Source: Litoreibacter halocynthiae (lineage in GTDB: Bacteria; Pseudomonadota; Alphaproteobacteria; Rhodobacterales; Rhodobacteraceae). From it: a stretch of 64,000 bases of DNA. A program made the translations under genes and the position numbers. Below, one piece after another: positions 45,519-54,419 of the stretch. The DNA lies in NCBI RefSeq assembly GCF_004365635.1, contig NZ_SOBH01000004.1, positions 186,001 to 250,000 of the forward strand. Direction: 5' to 3'. Every line of letters starts with the position of its first letter. Position 1 is the stretch's first letter. The notes beneath the pieces are model-generated. The model saw only the letters and a program-made list of their open reading frames with translations, did not search any database and was not told where the DNA came from.

Positions 45519-46387
45519 TCCAGCAAGGACGAAAGATACTGGCCGTAGCTCGACTTTTTGTAGGTCTCGCTGTGGCCTCGCAGTGTCTCTGCGTCAATCC
45601 ACTCCTGCTCATAGGCAATTTCCTCGGGACAGCCGGTTTGCATCCCCTGCCGCGATTGTAGCGTCCGCACGAAATTGCCCGCGTCAAGAAGGCTGCCATG
45701 CGTGCCGGTGTCCAGCCAGGCAAACCCGCGCCCCATGCGCTGAACATTCAAAAGCCCGTCTCTCAGATAGGATTGTAACAATGTGGTAATCTCCAGCTCG
45801 CCCCGCTCAGATGGTGCAATCTGTGCCGCACGCTCAGGTGCGGTCCCATCCAGAAAATACAAACCCGTCACCGCGAAGTTGCTAGGGGGATCGACCGGTT
45901 TCTCGACCAAATCAATAACTTGCCCGTCCTCGTCCATCTCCACCACGCCATAGCGCTCCGGGTCGGTGACGTGATACCCGAAAACGGTGCCGCCTTCAGA
46001 CACGCTGTCGGCTTCATCCAGCAGCTCCGACAGACCGTGGCCAAAGAAAATGTTGTCGCCCAGAACCATCGCGCTTGGGGCGCCGTCCAGGAAGTCTTTC
46101 GCCAAAAGGTATGCTTGCGCCAGCCCGTCAGGGGTTGGTTGTTGAATGAACGTCAAGGAGACGCCCCATTGGCTGCCGTCCCCTAGAAGCCGCTTGAACT
46201 GCGCCTGATCCTCGACAGTGGTGATCACGGCAATCTCACGGATCCCCGTAAGCATGAGCACGCTCAGCGGGTAATAGATCATCGGCTTGTCGTAAATCGG
46301 CATCAACTGCTTCGACACGCCCTGTGTGATCGGATATAGCCGTGTGCCGGACCCTCCGGCGAGAATGATACCTTTGCGTTGCTTCAT
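45515..46387 (-). CDS. rfbA: Glucose-1-phosphate thymidylyltransferase
   Basis: First enzyme of dTDP-L-rhamnose synthesis: glucose-1-phosphate + dTTP to dTDP-glucose. The protein has 290 residues, the normal length. It shows the nucleotidyltransferase signature GGSGTRLYPIT, DKPMIYYPLSVLML, LGDNIFFGHG and EKPVDPPSNFAVTGLYF, plus AWLDTGTHGSLLDA near the C-terminus. The ATG at 46387 is the correct start; the frame extends upstream over rfbD but has no homology there. Last gene of the rfbCBDA operon on the minus strand. Confidence 0.96.
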   Translation of the reverse strand: MKQRKGIILAGGSGTRLYPITQGVSKQLMPIYDKPMIYYPLSVLMLTGIREIAVITTVEDQAQFKRLLGDGSQWGVSLTFIQQPTPDGLAQAYLLAKDFLDGAPSAMVLGDNIFFGHGLSELLDEADSVSEGGTVFGYHVTDPERYGVVEMDEDGQVIDLVEKPVDPPSNFAVTGLYFLDGTAPERAAQIAPSERGELEITTLLQSYLRDGLLNVQRMGRGFAWLDTGTHGSLLDAGNFVRTLQSRQGMQTGCPEEIAYEQEWIDAETLRGHSETYKKSSYGQYLSSLLD

Positions 46388-46401
46388 AGCAGCCTGCTTT
46401 C

Positions 46402-47268
46402 TTAGTGTTCGTTGTCTGCGCGTGCACCCAGCTCTTGCAAGATGTCCGCGACATCCTGTCGCCAATTTGGTCGCGCTATGCTGAAAACCTTTTCCAGTGT
46501 CGCACAATCGAGCCGCGAATTCAGCGGTCGCGTCGCCGGTGTCGGATAATCTGCGGTGGAGATATCCGTCACTGTAACCGGCCGGTTGGCAAGCTCGAAA
46601 ACCGCGCGGGCAAGATCTGCCCAACTCGCGTCAGGGGCCCCGCTGAAATGATAAATGCCGGAGCAGGCCGCGCCCTTGTCGCGCAGTACTTTCGCGACCG
46701 TCATGCAGGCCCGCGCAATGGAGAGGGCCGCCGTCGGACCGCCAATCTGGTCGGCCACCACAGATATTGCATCGCGGGTCTCGGACAGGCGCAACATGGT
46801 TTTCACGAAGTTGCTGCCATGGGCCGACACCACCCAAGAGGTGCGCAGTATACAATACTGACCACCCGCGTCTACGACGCCCACTTCACCCGCAAGCTTG
46901 CTGCGGCCATAGGCATTCAAAGGCGCAACCGGGTCATCGGGAGACATCGGTGTGGTGCCTTGGCCATCGAAAACGTAATCCGTCGAAATATGCACGAATG
47001 GGATGCGCAGCTCCGCACAGGCCCGCGCCATCGCTGCGGGCGCCTGCCCGTTGATCACAGTGGCCGCAGCTTCTTCCTGTTCGCAACGGTCAACGGCGGT
47101 GTAGGCCGCCGCGTTGATAACTGCGTCAGGGGCGTGTTGCCGAATAGCCGCCGCGCAGGCTGCCGGGTCCGACAAATCCGCCTCGGTGCGGCCAAGGGTC
47201 GTGACCCCGTCAAACCGGGACAATTCCAAGGCAACCTGCCCCGTCGCGCCAAACACCAAAACGCGCAT
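46402..47268 (-). CDS. rfbD: dTDP-4-dehydrorhamnose reductase
   Basis: NADPH-dependent SDR reductase of 288 residues giving dTDP-L-rhamnose in the last step of the pathway. The dinucleotide motif FGATGQVA is at the N-terminus, followed by NAAAYTAVD, STDYVFDG, catalytic YGRSKLAGE and LRTSWVVSAHG. It overlaps the rfbB stop by one base and lies 14 bases before rfbA. Confidence 0.96.
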   Translation of the reverse strand: MRVLVFGATGQVALELSRFDGVTTLGRTEADLSDPAACAAAIRQHAPDAVINAAAYTAVDRCEQEEAAATVINGQAPAAMARACAELRIPFVHISTDYVFDGQGTTPMSPDDPVAPLNAYGRSKLAGEVGVVDAGGQYCILRTSWVVSAHGSNFVKTMLRLSETRDAISVVADQIGGPTAALSIARACMTVAKVLRDKGAACSGIYHFSGAPDASWADLARAVFELANRPVTVTDISTADYPTPATRPLNSRLDCATLEKVFSIARPNWRQDVADILQELGARADNEH

Positions 47269-48305
47269 TAACTTTTCCCCAACCGGGTGCCGACGCCATC
47301 ACGGTCTTGCAGCGCACGCCACCAGTCTTCGTTGTCCAGATACCACTGCACCGTTTTCCGCAAACCCTGCTCCAGCGTGACAGACGGGCGCCACCCAAGC
47401 TCGGTGCGAATGCGCTCAGGATCAATCGCGTAGCGAAGATCGTGGCCGGGGCGGTCGGTGACAAAAGAAATCTGTTCCTCATAGGACGCATCTGTTGGGC
47501 GCAACTCGTCGAGCAACGCACAGATCATCCTCACAATTTCGATGTTTTGCGCCTCGTTCTCGCCCCCGATATTGTAGGTGCGCGCGTTGGCTCCCTTTTG
47601 CAGAACAGTCAGCAAAGCGTCCGCGTGGTCCTCTACATAGAGCCAGTCGCGCACGTTGTCGCCTTTGCCGTAGACCGGCACAGGCTTGCCCGCCAAAGCG
47701 TTCAAAATAACCACCGGGATCAACTTCTCGGGGAAATGGTAGGGGCCGTAATTGTTGGAGCAGTTGGTCAGGACGTAGGGCAACCCGTAGGTTTCCCCCC
47801 AAGACCGTACCAAATGATCGGACGCCGCTTTCGATGCCGAATAGGGGCTGTTGGGGTCATAAGGGGTCGTTTCGACAAACTGCCCCTCCGCCCCCAAAGA
47901 GCCATACACTTCGTCAGTGGAGATATGGTGAAAGCGGAACCCCTCCGGCCGCCCTATTCCCTCCCAATATGCCAACGCGGCTTGCAGCAATGTGAATGTG
48001 CCAACAATATTGGTCTGGATGAAGGCCTGAGGGCCATCAATAGAGCGGTCAACGTGACTTTCGGCGGCAAGGTGCATCACTGCATCCGGCTTATGCGTCG
48101 TAAAGATGCGCTTCATTTCTGCCGCATCGCAAATGTCGGCCTGCTCGAAAGTATATGCAGGATCGCTATCAACGGAGCTAAGATTGGCAAGACACGCGGC
48201 ATAGGTCAGCACATCTACGTTTACCACCTCATGACCATCTCGGATGGCCTGCCTTACAACCGCCGACCCAATGAAACCGGCTCCACCTGTGACGAGAATC
48301 TTCAT
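47268..48305 (-). CDS. rfbB: dTDP-glucose 4,6-dehydratase
   Basis: NAD-dependent dehydratase of 345 residues converting dTDP-glucose to the 4-keto-6-deoxy sugar. Motifs are [30 protein letters not shown], the catalytic [27 protein letters not shown] and [17 protein letters not shown]. Length and motifs match RmlB fully. It lies 15 bases after rfbC and overlaps rfbD by one base. Confidence 0.97.
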   Translation of the reverse strand: MKILVTGGAGFIGSAVVRQAIRDGHEVVNVDVLTYAACLANLSSVDSDPAYTFEQADICDAAEMKRIFTTHKPDAVMHLAAESHVDRSIDGPQAFIQTNIVGTFTLLQAALAYWEGIGRPEGFRFHHISTDEVYGSLGAEGQFVETTPYDPNSPYSASKAASDHLVRSWGETYGLPYVLTNCSNNYGPYHFPEKLIPVVILNALAGKPVPVYGKGDNVRDWLYVEDHADALLTVLQKGANARTYNIGGENEAQNIEIVRMICALLDELRPTDASYEEQISFVTDRPGHDLRYAIDPERIRTELGWRPSVTLEQGLRKTVQWYLDNEDWWRALQDRDGVGTRLGKS

Positions 48306-48320
48306 ATCTTTTGCACCCTG

Positions 48321-48872
48321 CTAAAATGGGGATTTGAAATCGGCGAAGCGCGGAGCTTGCGCGTCTTTGTCTGATAGTATGGCTCGCTCGGGTGCGATCC
48401 TCCAATCAATGCCAAGCTCCGGGCTGTCAAAGTAGACGGCTCCATCGCAGTCAGGCGCATAGACATCAGAGCATTTGTAGAGAATTTCGGTGTTTGGAAC
48501 CAGCGTCACGAAGCCATGCAAAAAGCCCTTCGAAACCAGCAACTGCTTGCCATTCTCGGCGCTCAGCTCAACCGTGACGGATTTTCCATAGGTCGGAGAG
48601 CCAGTGCGAATATCAACGGCAACGTCAAGAAACGCCCCCGCCCCACAGCGCACGAGCTTGTCTTGCGCATGCGGAGGGCTTTGAAAATGCAAGCCGCGCA
48701 CGGTGCCCTGTGCCGCCGAAAAGGAATGATTGTCCTGCACAAAATCAATATCAATGCCTGCTTCTGCCAAAGCATGGCGGTTCCAAACCTCGGAAAAAAA
48801 TCCCCGGTCATCGCCAAATCGCTTGGGCGTAATGACCAGCACCCCATCAAGAGCAGTGTTTTCGACCAGCAC
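48321..48872 (-). CDS. rfbC: dTDP-4-dehydrorhamnose 3,5-epimerase
   Basis: Cupin-fold epimerase of 183 residues, the third enzyme of the rhamnose pathway. It carries the catalytic His region RGLHFQSPPHAQDKLVR, SKGFLHGFVTL and YKCSDVYAPDCDGA, and its length is standard. First gene of the minus-strand rfbCBDA operon; its promoter should lie in 48873-49116, where nothing else was recognised. Confidence 0.96.
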   Translation of the reverse strand: MLVENTALDGVLVITPKRFGDDRGFFSEVWNRHALAEAGIDIDFVQDNHSFSAAQGTVRGLHFQSPPHAQDKLVRCGAGAFLDVAVDIRTGSPTYGKSVTVELSAENGKQLLVSKGFLHGFVTLVPNTEILYKCSDVYAPDCDGAVYFDSPELGIDWRIAPERAILSDKDAQAPRFADFKSPF

Positions 48873-49116
48873 GTAAAGTTCCTTTTCTTTGAGATGCTCT
48901 ACTAGCAGCGTCTCGGTCGAGTGTCACGGAACGCTCTGTTGGAAGCCGAGGAGCGTCGGGTTTTGTCGCGAAGAGTGTACGGCCCGCTATGCGGAAGCGT
49001 TAACCCTGCTCAAACTGATTGCAACCCCAGAGCCGTATTCCCGCAACACCAGAATGCCAAGAGGGTCAGCAGGCGAATCTGACAGCTGTCCCATCTAGAA
49101 AACGACATCCAACGCG

Positions 49117-49251
49117 CTACCCGTCGGTGCCGACGCGTGCGTTCGGGCTGGCTGTGGTGGCTTCAGCCGAGAAGTTTATCTGTTTGAGGATGAGGTTCGC
49201 GCAGACGGTTATGAACACCGCCGCGCCAATTGCTACAAGAAACGCTTTCAT
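49117..49251 (-). CDS. 44-residue membrane protein downstream of fdhC
   Basis: A short ORF encoding 44 residues, beginning MKAFLVAIGAAVFITVCANL and ending NARVGTDG. The N-terminal half forms one transmembrane helix, and a polar, likely periplasmic tail follows. The ATG is two bases after the fdhC stop, with a GGA-containing site (AAGGAAG) upstream, so it belongs to the FDH operon. Homologues of such small proteins are easily missed by gene finders; I recall similar small ORFs beside FDH genes in this group but cannot check. It may stabilise the membrane subunit. The role is inferred from context. Confidence 0.65.
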   Translation of the reverse strand: MKAFLVAIGAAVFITVCANLILKQINFSAEATTASPNARVGTDG

Positions 49252-49253
49252 GC

Positions 49254-50441
49254 TCAGGCTTCCTTCGTCGTAGTGGCGGGCTTTTGGGCGGTGACTTCAT
49301 CAACCCAGAGGCTGTGGTGCTCGCGCGCCCATTGCTCCTCGACCTGACCCGTTCCCATGGCGTCAAAGGCCCCCTCCATCCCGACAGAGCCGATATAGAT
49401 ATGGGCGAAGACAATCGCGATCAGCACCAGCGACACGATGGCGTGCCAAAGCTGGGCGAATTGCATTTCCTCTTGCGGGGACAGGGTCGCAGACAAGTCC
49501 GCCATGCCAAACCAGCCCGGCGCGCCGATCGCGTTCAGCTTTGCAAAGGTTGGCCCGAACAACTGCAAGTCAAACGGGAACAGCAGCGACAGGCCAGTCA
49601 GCGAAATGGAGCCGCCCAGAATAATCACCGACCAGAAAATCAGCTTCTGCCCCGCGTTGAACTTCTTCGCTGGCGGGTGTCCCTTGGAGAAGATGCCACC
49701 GCCTTTGGCCAGCCAGTTCAAGTCCGTGCGATCAGGCAGGTTGTGCACAACCCAGACCACGAAGATGATGACCAGCGCCACGATAAACGCCCAGGAGATG
49801 TTGTTATGCACCCATTTGGAGCCAATCGCGATGGTCGAAAACGCGTCATGCCCGAATGTGGGGATCATCACCTTGCGCCCGAAAAGGGAGATCAAGCCCG
49901 TCAGGCCCAGCACAAGGAACGAGCTTGCCAGCAGCCAATGACCAAACCGCTCGAATGCTTTGAACCGCTCGATCTTGCGGCCGGTTTTTTCACCGTCAAT
50001 GCGGATGCGGCCCCGGATCAGATAGAACAGTGCTAGCAGCAGCAATGTACCGCCGAGCAGGTAGCTGCCATAAGTCAGCAGCGGGCCTTGGCGGAATTCC
50101 AGCCACCACATGCCACCATCTTGGATCAGTGTCTTGGCAGCGGGGCCGCGTGACTGTGTGGTGATGTCAGCTTTGCCATAGCGCAAGGCGCGCCACAGTT
50201 CCGGGTCGGATACCCCGCCAAGGGTTCCCAACTGGTCCGTCTTGGACGCGGCGCGGGCGGGATCGCCGATAGCGTCGCTGCGGAAGCTGTCATCCATCGC
50301 CTGACCGGCCTGCCGCGCCAGAATATCTTCAAGCGTTTGGGCGCCGCCCGTGCTGGCACGAGGGTCCGCTGCGCTGTCCTGCGCGGCAACGGGGCCAAGA
50401 AGGGCAAAGACAGAGATCAGGACGATCAGCATAAAGCGCAT
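49254..50441 (-). CDS. fdhC: Formate dehydrogenase gamma subunit (cytochrome b)
   Basis: Membrane subunit of 395 residues that passes electrons from the periplasmic FdhAB dimer to quinone via b hemes. A signal peptide (FMLIVLISVFALLGPVAAQ) is followed by about 110 residues of periplasmic sequence, then a helix and a FdnI-like domain with four helices; ERFGHWLLASSFLVLGLTG and HNISWAFIVALVIIFVVWVVHN give histidines in the expected places for heme, as does WHAIVSLVLIAIVFAHIYIG near the C-terminus. The N-terminal extension is longer than in E. coli FdnI and is typical of alphaproteobacterial proteins. A hairpin lies between it and fdhB. Confidence 0.92.
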   Translation of the reverse strand: MRFMLIVLISVFALLGPVAAQDSAADPRASTGGAQTLEDILARQAGQAMDDSFRSDAIGDPARAASKTDQLGTLGGVSDPELWRALRYGKADITTQSRGPAAKTLIQDGGMWWLEFRQGPLLTYGSYLLGGTLLLLALFYLIRGRIRIDGEKTGRKIERFKAFERFGHWLLASSFLVLGLTGLISLFGRKVMIPTFGHDAFSTIAIGSKWVHNNISWAFIVALVIIFVVWVVHNLPDRTDLNWLAKGGGIFSKGHPPAKKFNAGQKLIFWSVIILGGSISLTGLSLLFPFDLQLFGPTFAKLNAIGAPGWFGMADLSATLSPQEEMQFAQLWHAIVSLVLIAIVFAHIYIGSVGMEGAFDAMGTGQVEEQWAREHHSLWVDEVTAQKPATTTKEA

Positions 50442-50470
50442 CGGGTGCTTCCTTGCATGTAAACCAAAAC

Positions 50471-50495
50471 GGGACGGCCCAGATTGAGCCGCCCC
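50471..50495 (-). promoter_or_regulatory. Hairpin between fdhB and fdhC
   Basis: GGGGCGGC and GCCGTCCC (minus strand) pair along eight positions, one a G-U wobble, around a nine-base loop, followed by GTTTTGGTTT. Placed within the 82-base fdhB-fdhC gap, it may lower fdhC transcription or protect the upstream message from decay. The T tract is interrupted, so full termination is unlikely. Confidence 0.5.
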
Positions 50496-50523
50496 TGATG
50501 TTTCAAATCAAAAAACGGCGGTG

Positions 50524-51117
50524 TTAGCCACCCTTTTGATCATAAGCGGTGCCCCAACCCCAGGCGCCGGACCCGAAGCCGCGGGCGACGACGCGCTCGC
50601 GGTAGATACCCGACACCACGTCGCCGTCACCGGCAAGCAGGGCCTTGGTGGCGCACATTTCGGCACAGATCGGCAACTTGCCTTCGGCGATCCGGTTGCG
50701 GCCGTATTTGGAGAACTCAGCATTAGAGTGGTTCTCTTCAGGGCCACCGGCGCAGAAGGTGCATTTGTCCATCTTGCCGCGCGAGCCGAAGTTGCCCGCC
50801 TGCGGGTATTGCGGCGCGCCGAACGGGCACGCGTAGAAGCAGTAGCCGCAGCCGATGCACAGGTCCTTGGAGTGCAGCACCACGCCGTCGTCGGTCTGGT
50901 AGAAACAGTCCACTGGGCACACGGCCATGCAGGGCGCGTCCGAGCAATGCATGCACGCGACCGAGATCGACCGCTCCCCCGGTTTGCCGTCATTGATGGT
51001 GACGACCTTCCGGCGGTTGATGCCCCAAGGCACTTCGTGTTCGTTCTTACACGCGGTGACGCAGGCGTTGCATTCAATGCAGCGTTCAGCGTCGACGAGG
51101 AATTTTGCTCTAGCCAT
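50524..51117 (-). CDS. fdhB: Formate dehydrogenase beta subunit (iron-sulfur)
   Basis: Electron-transfer subunit of 197 residues binding four 4Fe-4S clusters. The cysteine motifs are CIECNACVTACKNEH, CMHCSDAPCMAVCP, CIGCGYCFYACPFG and the split CTFC ... CAEMC set. It lacks the C-terminal membrane anchor of E. coli FdnH/FdoH, so it depends on FdhA for Tat export and on FdhC for membrane contact. It lies 12 bases after fdhA. Confidence 0.94.
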   Translation of the reverse strand: MARAKFLVDAERCIECNACVTACKNEHEVPWGINRRKVVTINDGKPGERSISVACMHCSDAPCMAVCPVDCFYQTDDGVVLHSKDLCIGCGYCFYACPFGAPQYPQAGNFGSRGKMDKCTFCAGGPEENHSNAEFSKYGRNRIAEGKLPICAEMCATKALLAGDGDVVSGIYRERVVARGFGSGAWGWGTAYDQKGG

Positions 51118-51129
51118 CGTCAGTCTCCC

Positions 51130-54099
51130 TTATGCTGTCCAGATTTTGCAAAGAGTCGCTTTGGTCTCTTGCATCTGGGTTACGCTGTCATAGCCATAGG
51201 TTTGTGCGGTGTTGGTGGATTCTCCCAACACGTAAGGGTCGGCCCCCTCGGGGTATTTGTCCCGCAGGTCCTTGCCCTCGAAATGGCCGCCGAAGTGGAA
51301 CGGCATGAAGGCCACGCCCTCGCCGACCCGTTCGGTCACCATCGCCATCACCTTGACCTTCCCGCCTTCGGGGCCTTCGACCCAAACCTGCGCGCCGTCA
51401 CGCACGCCAAGGTTGTTGGCGTCGCGGGTGTTGATCTCGACGAACATGTCCTGCTGCAATTCCGCAAGCCACTTGTTGGAGCGGCTCTCGTCGCCGCCAC
51501 CCTCATATTCGACCAATCGGCCAGAGGTCAGGATAATCGGATAGTCTTTCGAGAAGTCGTTTTCCTGAATGGAGGCATACATGGTCGGCACGCGCCAGAA
51601 GGTCTTGTCCTCATAGGTCGGGTAGTCGGCCACCAGATCGCGCCGGTTGGAGTAAAGCGGCTCGCGGTGGATGGGCACAGGGTCCGGGAATGTCCAGACC
51701 ACGGCCCGCGCCTTGGCGTTGCCGAACGGCGCGCAGCCGTGCTTGATCGCCACCCGCTGGATACCTCCTGAAAGGTCCGTCTTCCAGTTCACGCCGCCAA
51801 CTTTTGCAGCGTAATCCGAGGGCATCTCGCCAGTCTGGCTGGTTTCCCCGACCTCCTCACCGCCGGGGCGGGTGTCGCGGAAGCCCGAGACCCATTCGAT
51901 CGTCGCACGCTCTTGCGCGGTCAGGTCGCTGTCCCAACCCAGATCAATCAACATCTGCATGGTGAACTCGGGGTAGCCGTCCTGAATTTCCGAGCCGGGG
52001 TTATACACCCCTTCCGCCAGCAGGTTGTCACCATCCCGCTCCACGCCAAAACGGGCGCGGAAGGTCAGACCACCGTCGGCCACCGGCAGCGACATGTCAT
52101 ACAGGTTCGCTGTGCCCGGGTGGTTCATCTCGGCGGTGCCCCATGTTGGCCATGGCATACCGTAGTAGTCCCCGTCAGCGGGCCCACCAATGGCCCGCAA
52201 AGTGGTGCGGTCGAAGGTGTGCTGGTTCGCCATGTGCATCTTCATCCGCTCCGGCGACTGGCCGGTATAGCCGATGGTCCACATGCCGCCGTTGAACTCG
52301 CGGGTGATGTCCTCGATATTAGGCTCGCCGCCTTCATCAATCGCGATGTTGCGGAAGATGCGGTCATGGAAACCGAACTTCTCGGCAAACATGGCCATGA
52401 TCGTGTGATCCGGCAGCGATTCAAACAGCGGCTCCACCACGCGGTCGCGCCACTGCAGGGACCGATTCGAGGCCGTGACAGAGCCACGGGTTTCAAACTG
52501 GGTGCAGGCCGGCAGCAAATAAACACCGTCGGTCCGGTCTTGCAGCACCGCCGAAACGGTCGGGTAAGGGTCCACCACGACAAGCATGTCGAGCTTTTCC
52601 ATCGCCGTCTTCATTTCTTTCATGCGGGTCTGGGAGTTCGGCGCATGGCCCCAAAGCACCATCGCCCGCGTGTTGTCGGGCTGTTGCAGATTGGCTTTGT
52701 CTTCCAGCACGCCGTCAATCCAGCGGCTAACCGGAATACCGGTCAGGTTCATCATCTCGGTGTCGCCATAGCTTGCGTCCGAGAAGCGGCCCTTCAGCCA
52801 GTCTAGATCTTCCTCCCACACACGGGCCCAATGCGCCCAAGAGCCTGCCGACAGGCCGTAATAGCCCGGCAGGGTGTCGGCCAGAACGCCAAGGTCGGTT
52901 GCGCCTTGAACATTGTCGTGGCCGCGGAAGATGTTGGTGCCGCCGCCGGCGGTGCCCATGTTGCCCAAGGCCAGCTGCAACACGCAATAGGCACGCGTGT
53001 TGTTGTTGCCGTTGGAGTGCTGCGTGCCACCCATACACCAGATCACGGTGCCGGGGCGGTTGTTGGCCAAAGTGCGGGCCACGCGTTGCAGTTGCGAGCC
53101 GGGGGTGCCGGTGACGCGCTCGACCTCTTCAGGTGTCCACTTGGCCACCTCTTCCTTGATCTGGTCCATGCCCCAAACTCGGGTACGGATGAACTCTTTG
53201 TCCTCCCAGCTGTTTTCGAAAATGTGCCACAGGATACCCCAAACCAGCGCCACGTCGGAGCCGGGGCGGAAGCGGACATACTCATCAGCATGGGCCGCGG
53301 TGCGGGTGAAGCGGGGATCGCACACGATCAGCGGCGCGTTGTTTTCTTCCTTGGCTTTCAGCATATGCAAAAGCGACACTGGGTGTGCCTCGGCAGGGTT
53401 GCCACCGATCAGGAAGATCGCCTTGGAGTTGTGGATGTCGTTATAGCTGTTGGTCATGGCGCCGTAGCCCCATGTGTTCGCCACACCGGCCACCGTGGTG
53501 GAGTGGCAAATCCGCGCTTGGTGGTCGACGTTGTTGGTGCCCCAATAAGCGGCAAATTTGCGGAACAGGTAGGCCTGCTCGTTGCTGTGCTTGGCCGAAC
53601 CCAGCCAGTACACCGAGTCCGGCCCGCTTTCGTCGCGGATTTTCATCATACCGTCGCCGATCTCGTTGATCGCGGTCTCCCAGCTGATGCGGACCCATTC
53701 GCCGTTTTCTTTCTTCATCGGGTATTTCAGGCGGCGCTCGCCATGGGCGTGTTCACGCACCGCGGCCCCTTTCGCGCAATGCGCGCCAAGATTGAACGGG
53801 CTGTCCCAGCCGGGCTCTTGGCCGGTCCACACGCCGGCGTCGACTTCCGCAATCACGGTGCAGCCAACCGAGCAGTGGGTGCAAATCGACTTGATCGACT
53901 CCACCGCCGTCCTCGCCGCAGTTTGGGCCGTGGCGGGCGTGATCGTGCCGCCGGTTGCGGCAATCGCCGTCAAGCCGCCAATGGCCAGACCAGAGCCGCG
54001 CAGAAATGTCCGGCGGTCAACCGATTTGGATGCCACCTGCGCCACCATCGAGGGCCGTTGCCCACGCGTTGCGACACGAGTTGTCTTTTTCCTCAGCAT
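51130..54099 (-). CDS. fdhA: Formate dehydrogenase alpha subunit, Mo/W-bis-MGD, cysteine type
   Basis: Catalytic subunit of 989 residues oxidising formate to CO2. A Tat signal with SVDRRTFLRG lies at residues 26-35. The first 4Fe-4S site is CTHCSVGC followed by GAHCAKGA; the metal-binding residue near 197 is a cysteine (ARICHS) instead of selenocysteine, with the conserved His next to it. MGD-binding motifs such as LIGGNPAEAHPV, MGGTQHSNGNNN and a C-terminal molydopterin-dinucleotide-binding domain (SGRLVEYEGGGDESRSNKW) are present. GGAG lies eight bases before ATG. The nearby tungstate transporter suggests W use, but Mo cannot be excluded. Confidence 0.96.
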   Translation of the reverse strand: MLRKKTTRVATRGQRPSMVAQVASKSVDRRTFLRGSGLAIGGLTAIAATGGTITPATAQTAARTAVESIKSICTHCSVGCTVIAEVDAGVWTGQEPGWDSPFNLGAHCAKGAAVREHAHGERRLKYPMKKENGEWVRISWETAINEIGDGMMKIRDESGPDSVYWLGSAKHSNEQAYLFRKFAAYWGTNNVDHQARICHSTTVAGVANTWGYGAMTNSYNDIHNSKAIFLIGGNPAEAHPVSLLHMLKAKEENNAPLIVCDPRFTRTAAHADEYVRFRPGSDVALVWGILWHIFENSWEDKEFIRTRVWGMDQIKEEVAKWTPEEVERVTGTPGSQLQRVARTLANNRPGTVIWCMGGTQHSNGNNNTRAYCVLQLALGNMGTAGGGTNIFRGHDNVQGATDLGVLADTLPGYYGLSAGSWAHWARVWEEDLDWLKGRFSDASYGDTEMMNLTGIPVSRWIDGVLEDKANLQQPDNTRAMVLWGHAPNSQTRMKEMKTAMEKLDMLVVVDPYPTVSAVLQDRTDGVYLLPACTQFETRGSVTASNRSLQWRDRVVEPLFESLPDHTIMAMFAEKFGFHDRIFRNIAIDEGGEPNIEDITREFNGGMWTIGYTGQSPERMKMHMANQHTFDRTTLRAIGGPADGDYYGMPWPTWGTAEMNHPGTANLYDMSLPVADGGLTFRARFGVERDGDNLLAEGVYNPGSEIQDGYPEFTMQMLIDLGWDSDLTAQERATIEWVSGFRDTRPGGEEVGETSQTGEMPSDYAAKVGGVNWKTDLSGGIQRVAIKHGCAPFGNAKARAVVWTFPDPVPIHREPLYSNRRDLVADYPTYEDKTFWRVPTMYASIQENDFSKDYPIILTSGRLVEYEGGGDESRSNKWLAELQQDMFVEINTRDANNLGVRDGAQVWVEGPEGGKVKVMAMVTERVGEGVAFMPFHFGGHFEGKDLRDKYPEGADPYVLGESTNTAQTYGYDSVTQMQETKATLCKIWTA

Positions 54100-54169
54100 G
54101 TCTTTTCTCCCTTTCCCGCTGCCGCGCCCCTCGGGGCCAGTCTACGGGGAACTACCGTTTGCGCGCCGA

Positions 54170-54361
54170 TCAGAAGCGGGCGCTGTCGAAATAAGCCCGC
54201 GTATGTGCGGTGTCCTGCATGGTGTCAGATGACAGGTCCGGTGCCGCCGGGCCCGCCTCGGCGGCGGTGCCGGTTGCTGCGGCCGCAAGCGCCGCGGGTG
54301 CGGCCGTGCCCGCCAGCTTCAGAAAATCGCGGCGGCTTTTGCCTTCAGTCTTGTCGCTCAT
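54170..54361 (-). CDS. Small FDH-associated Tat-signal protein
   Basis: Peptide of 63 residues with the twin-arginine pattern KSRRDFLKLAG and an Ala-rich hydrophobic stretch, then a short tail (QDTAHTRAYFDSARF). It matches the family called formate-dehydrogenase-region TAT target, found upstream of fdhA in many proteobacteria; its function is unknown. The ATG at 54361 has GGGGAG eight bases upstream and excludes the 11 residues from an earlier start. Confidence 0.82.
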   Translation of the reverse strand: MSDKTEGKSRRDFLKLAGTAAPAALAAAATGTAAEAGPAAPDLSSDTMQDTAHTRAYFDSARF

Positions 54362-54419
54362 GGGATGTCTCCCCTTTCTGGTTTTGGCGGGCATCCCCGC
54401 CAGTGAAGTGGCAGGCTCG

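Noticed and set aside
46405-48374. Plus-strand frames of 288 and 355 codons opposite rfbD and rfbB
   Set aside because: Antisense to enzymes with all family motifs; no ribosome binding sites or homology.
50521-51771. Plus-strand frame of 416 codons opposite fdhB and the fdhA end
   Set aside because: Antisense shadow; the minus strand carries intact iron-sulfur and molybdopterin motifs.
53490-53530. Possible selenocysteine in FdhA
   Set aside because: The metal-ligand position is an ordinary cysteine codon (ARICHS), with no in-frame TGA, so no selenocysteine is needed.
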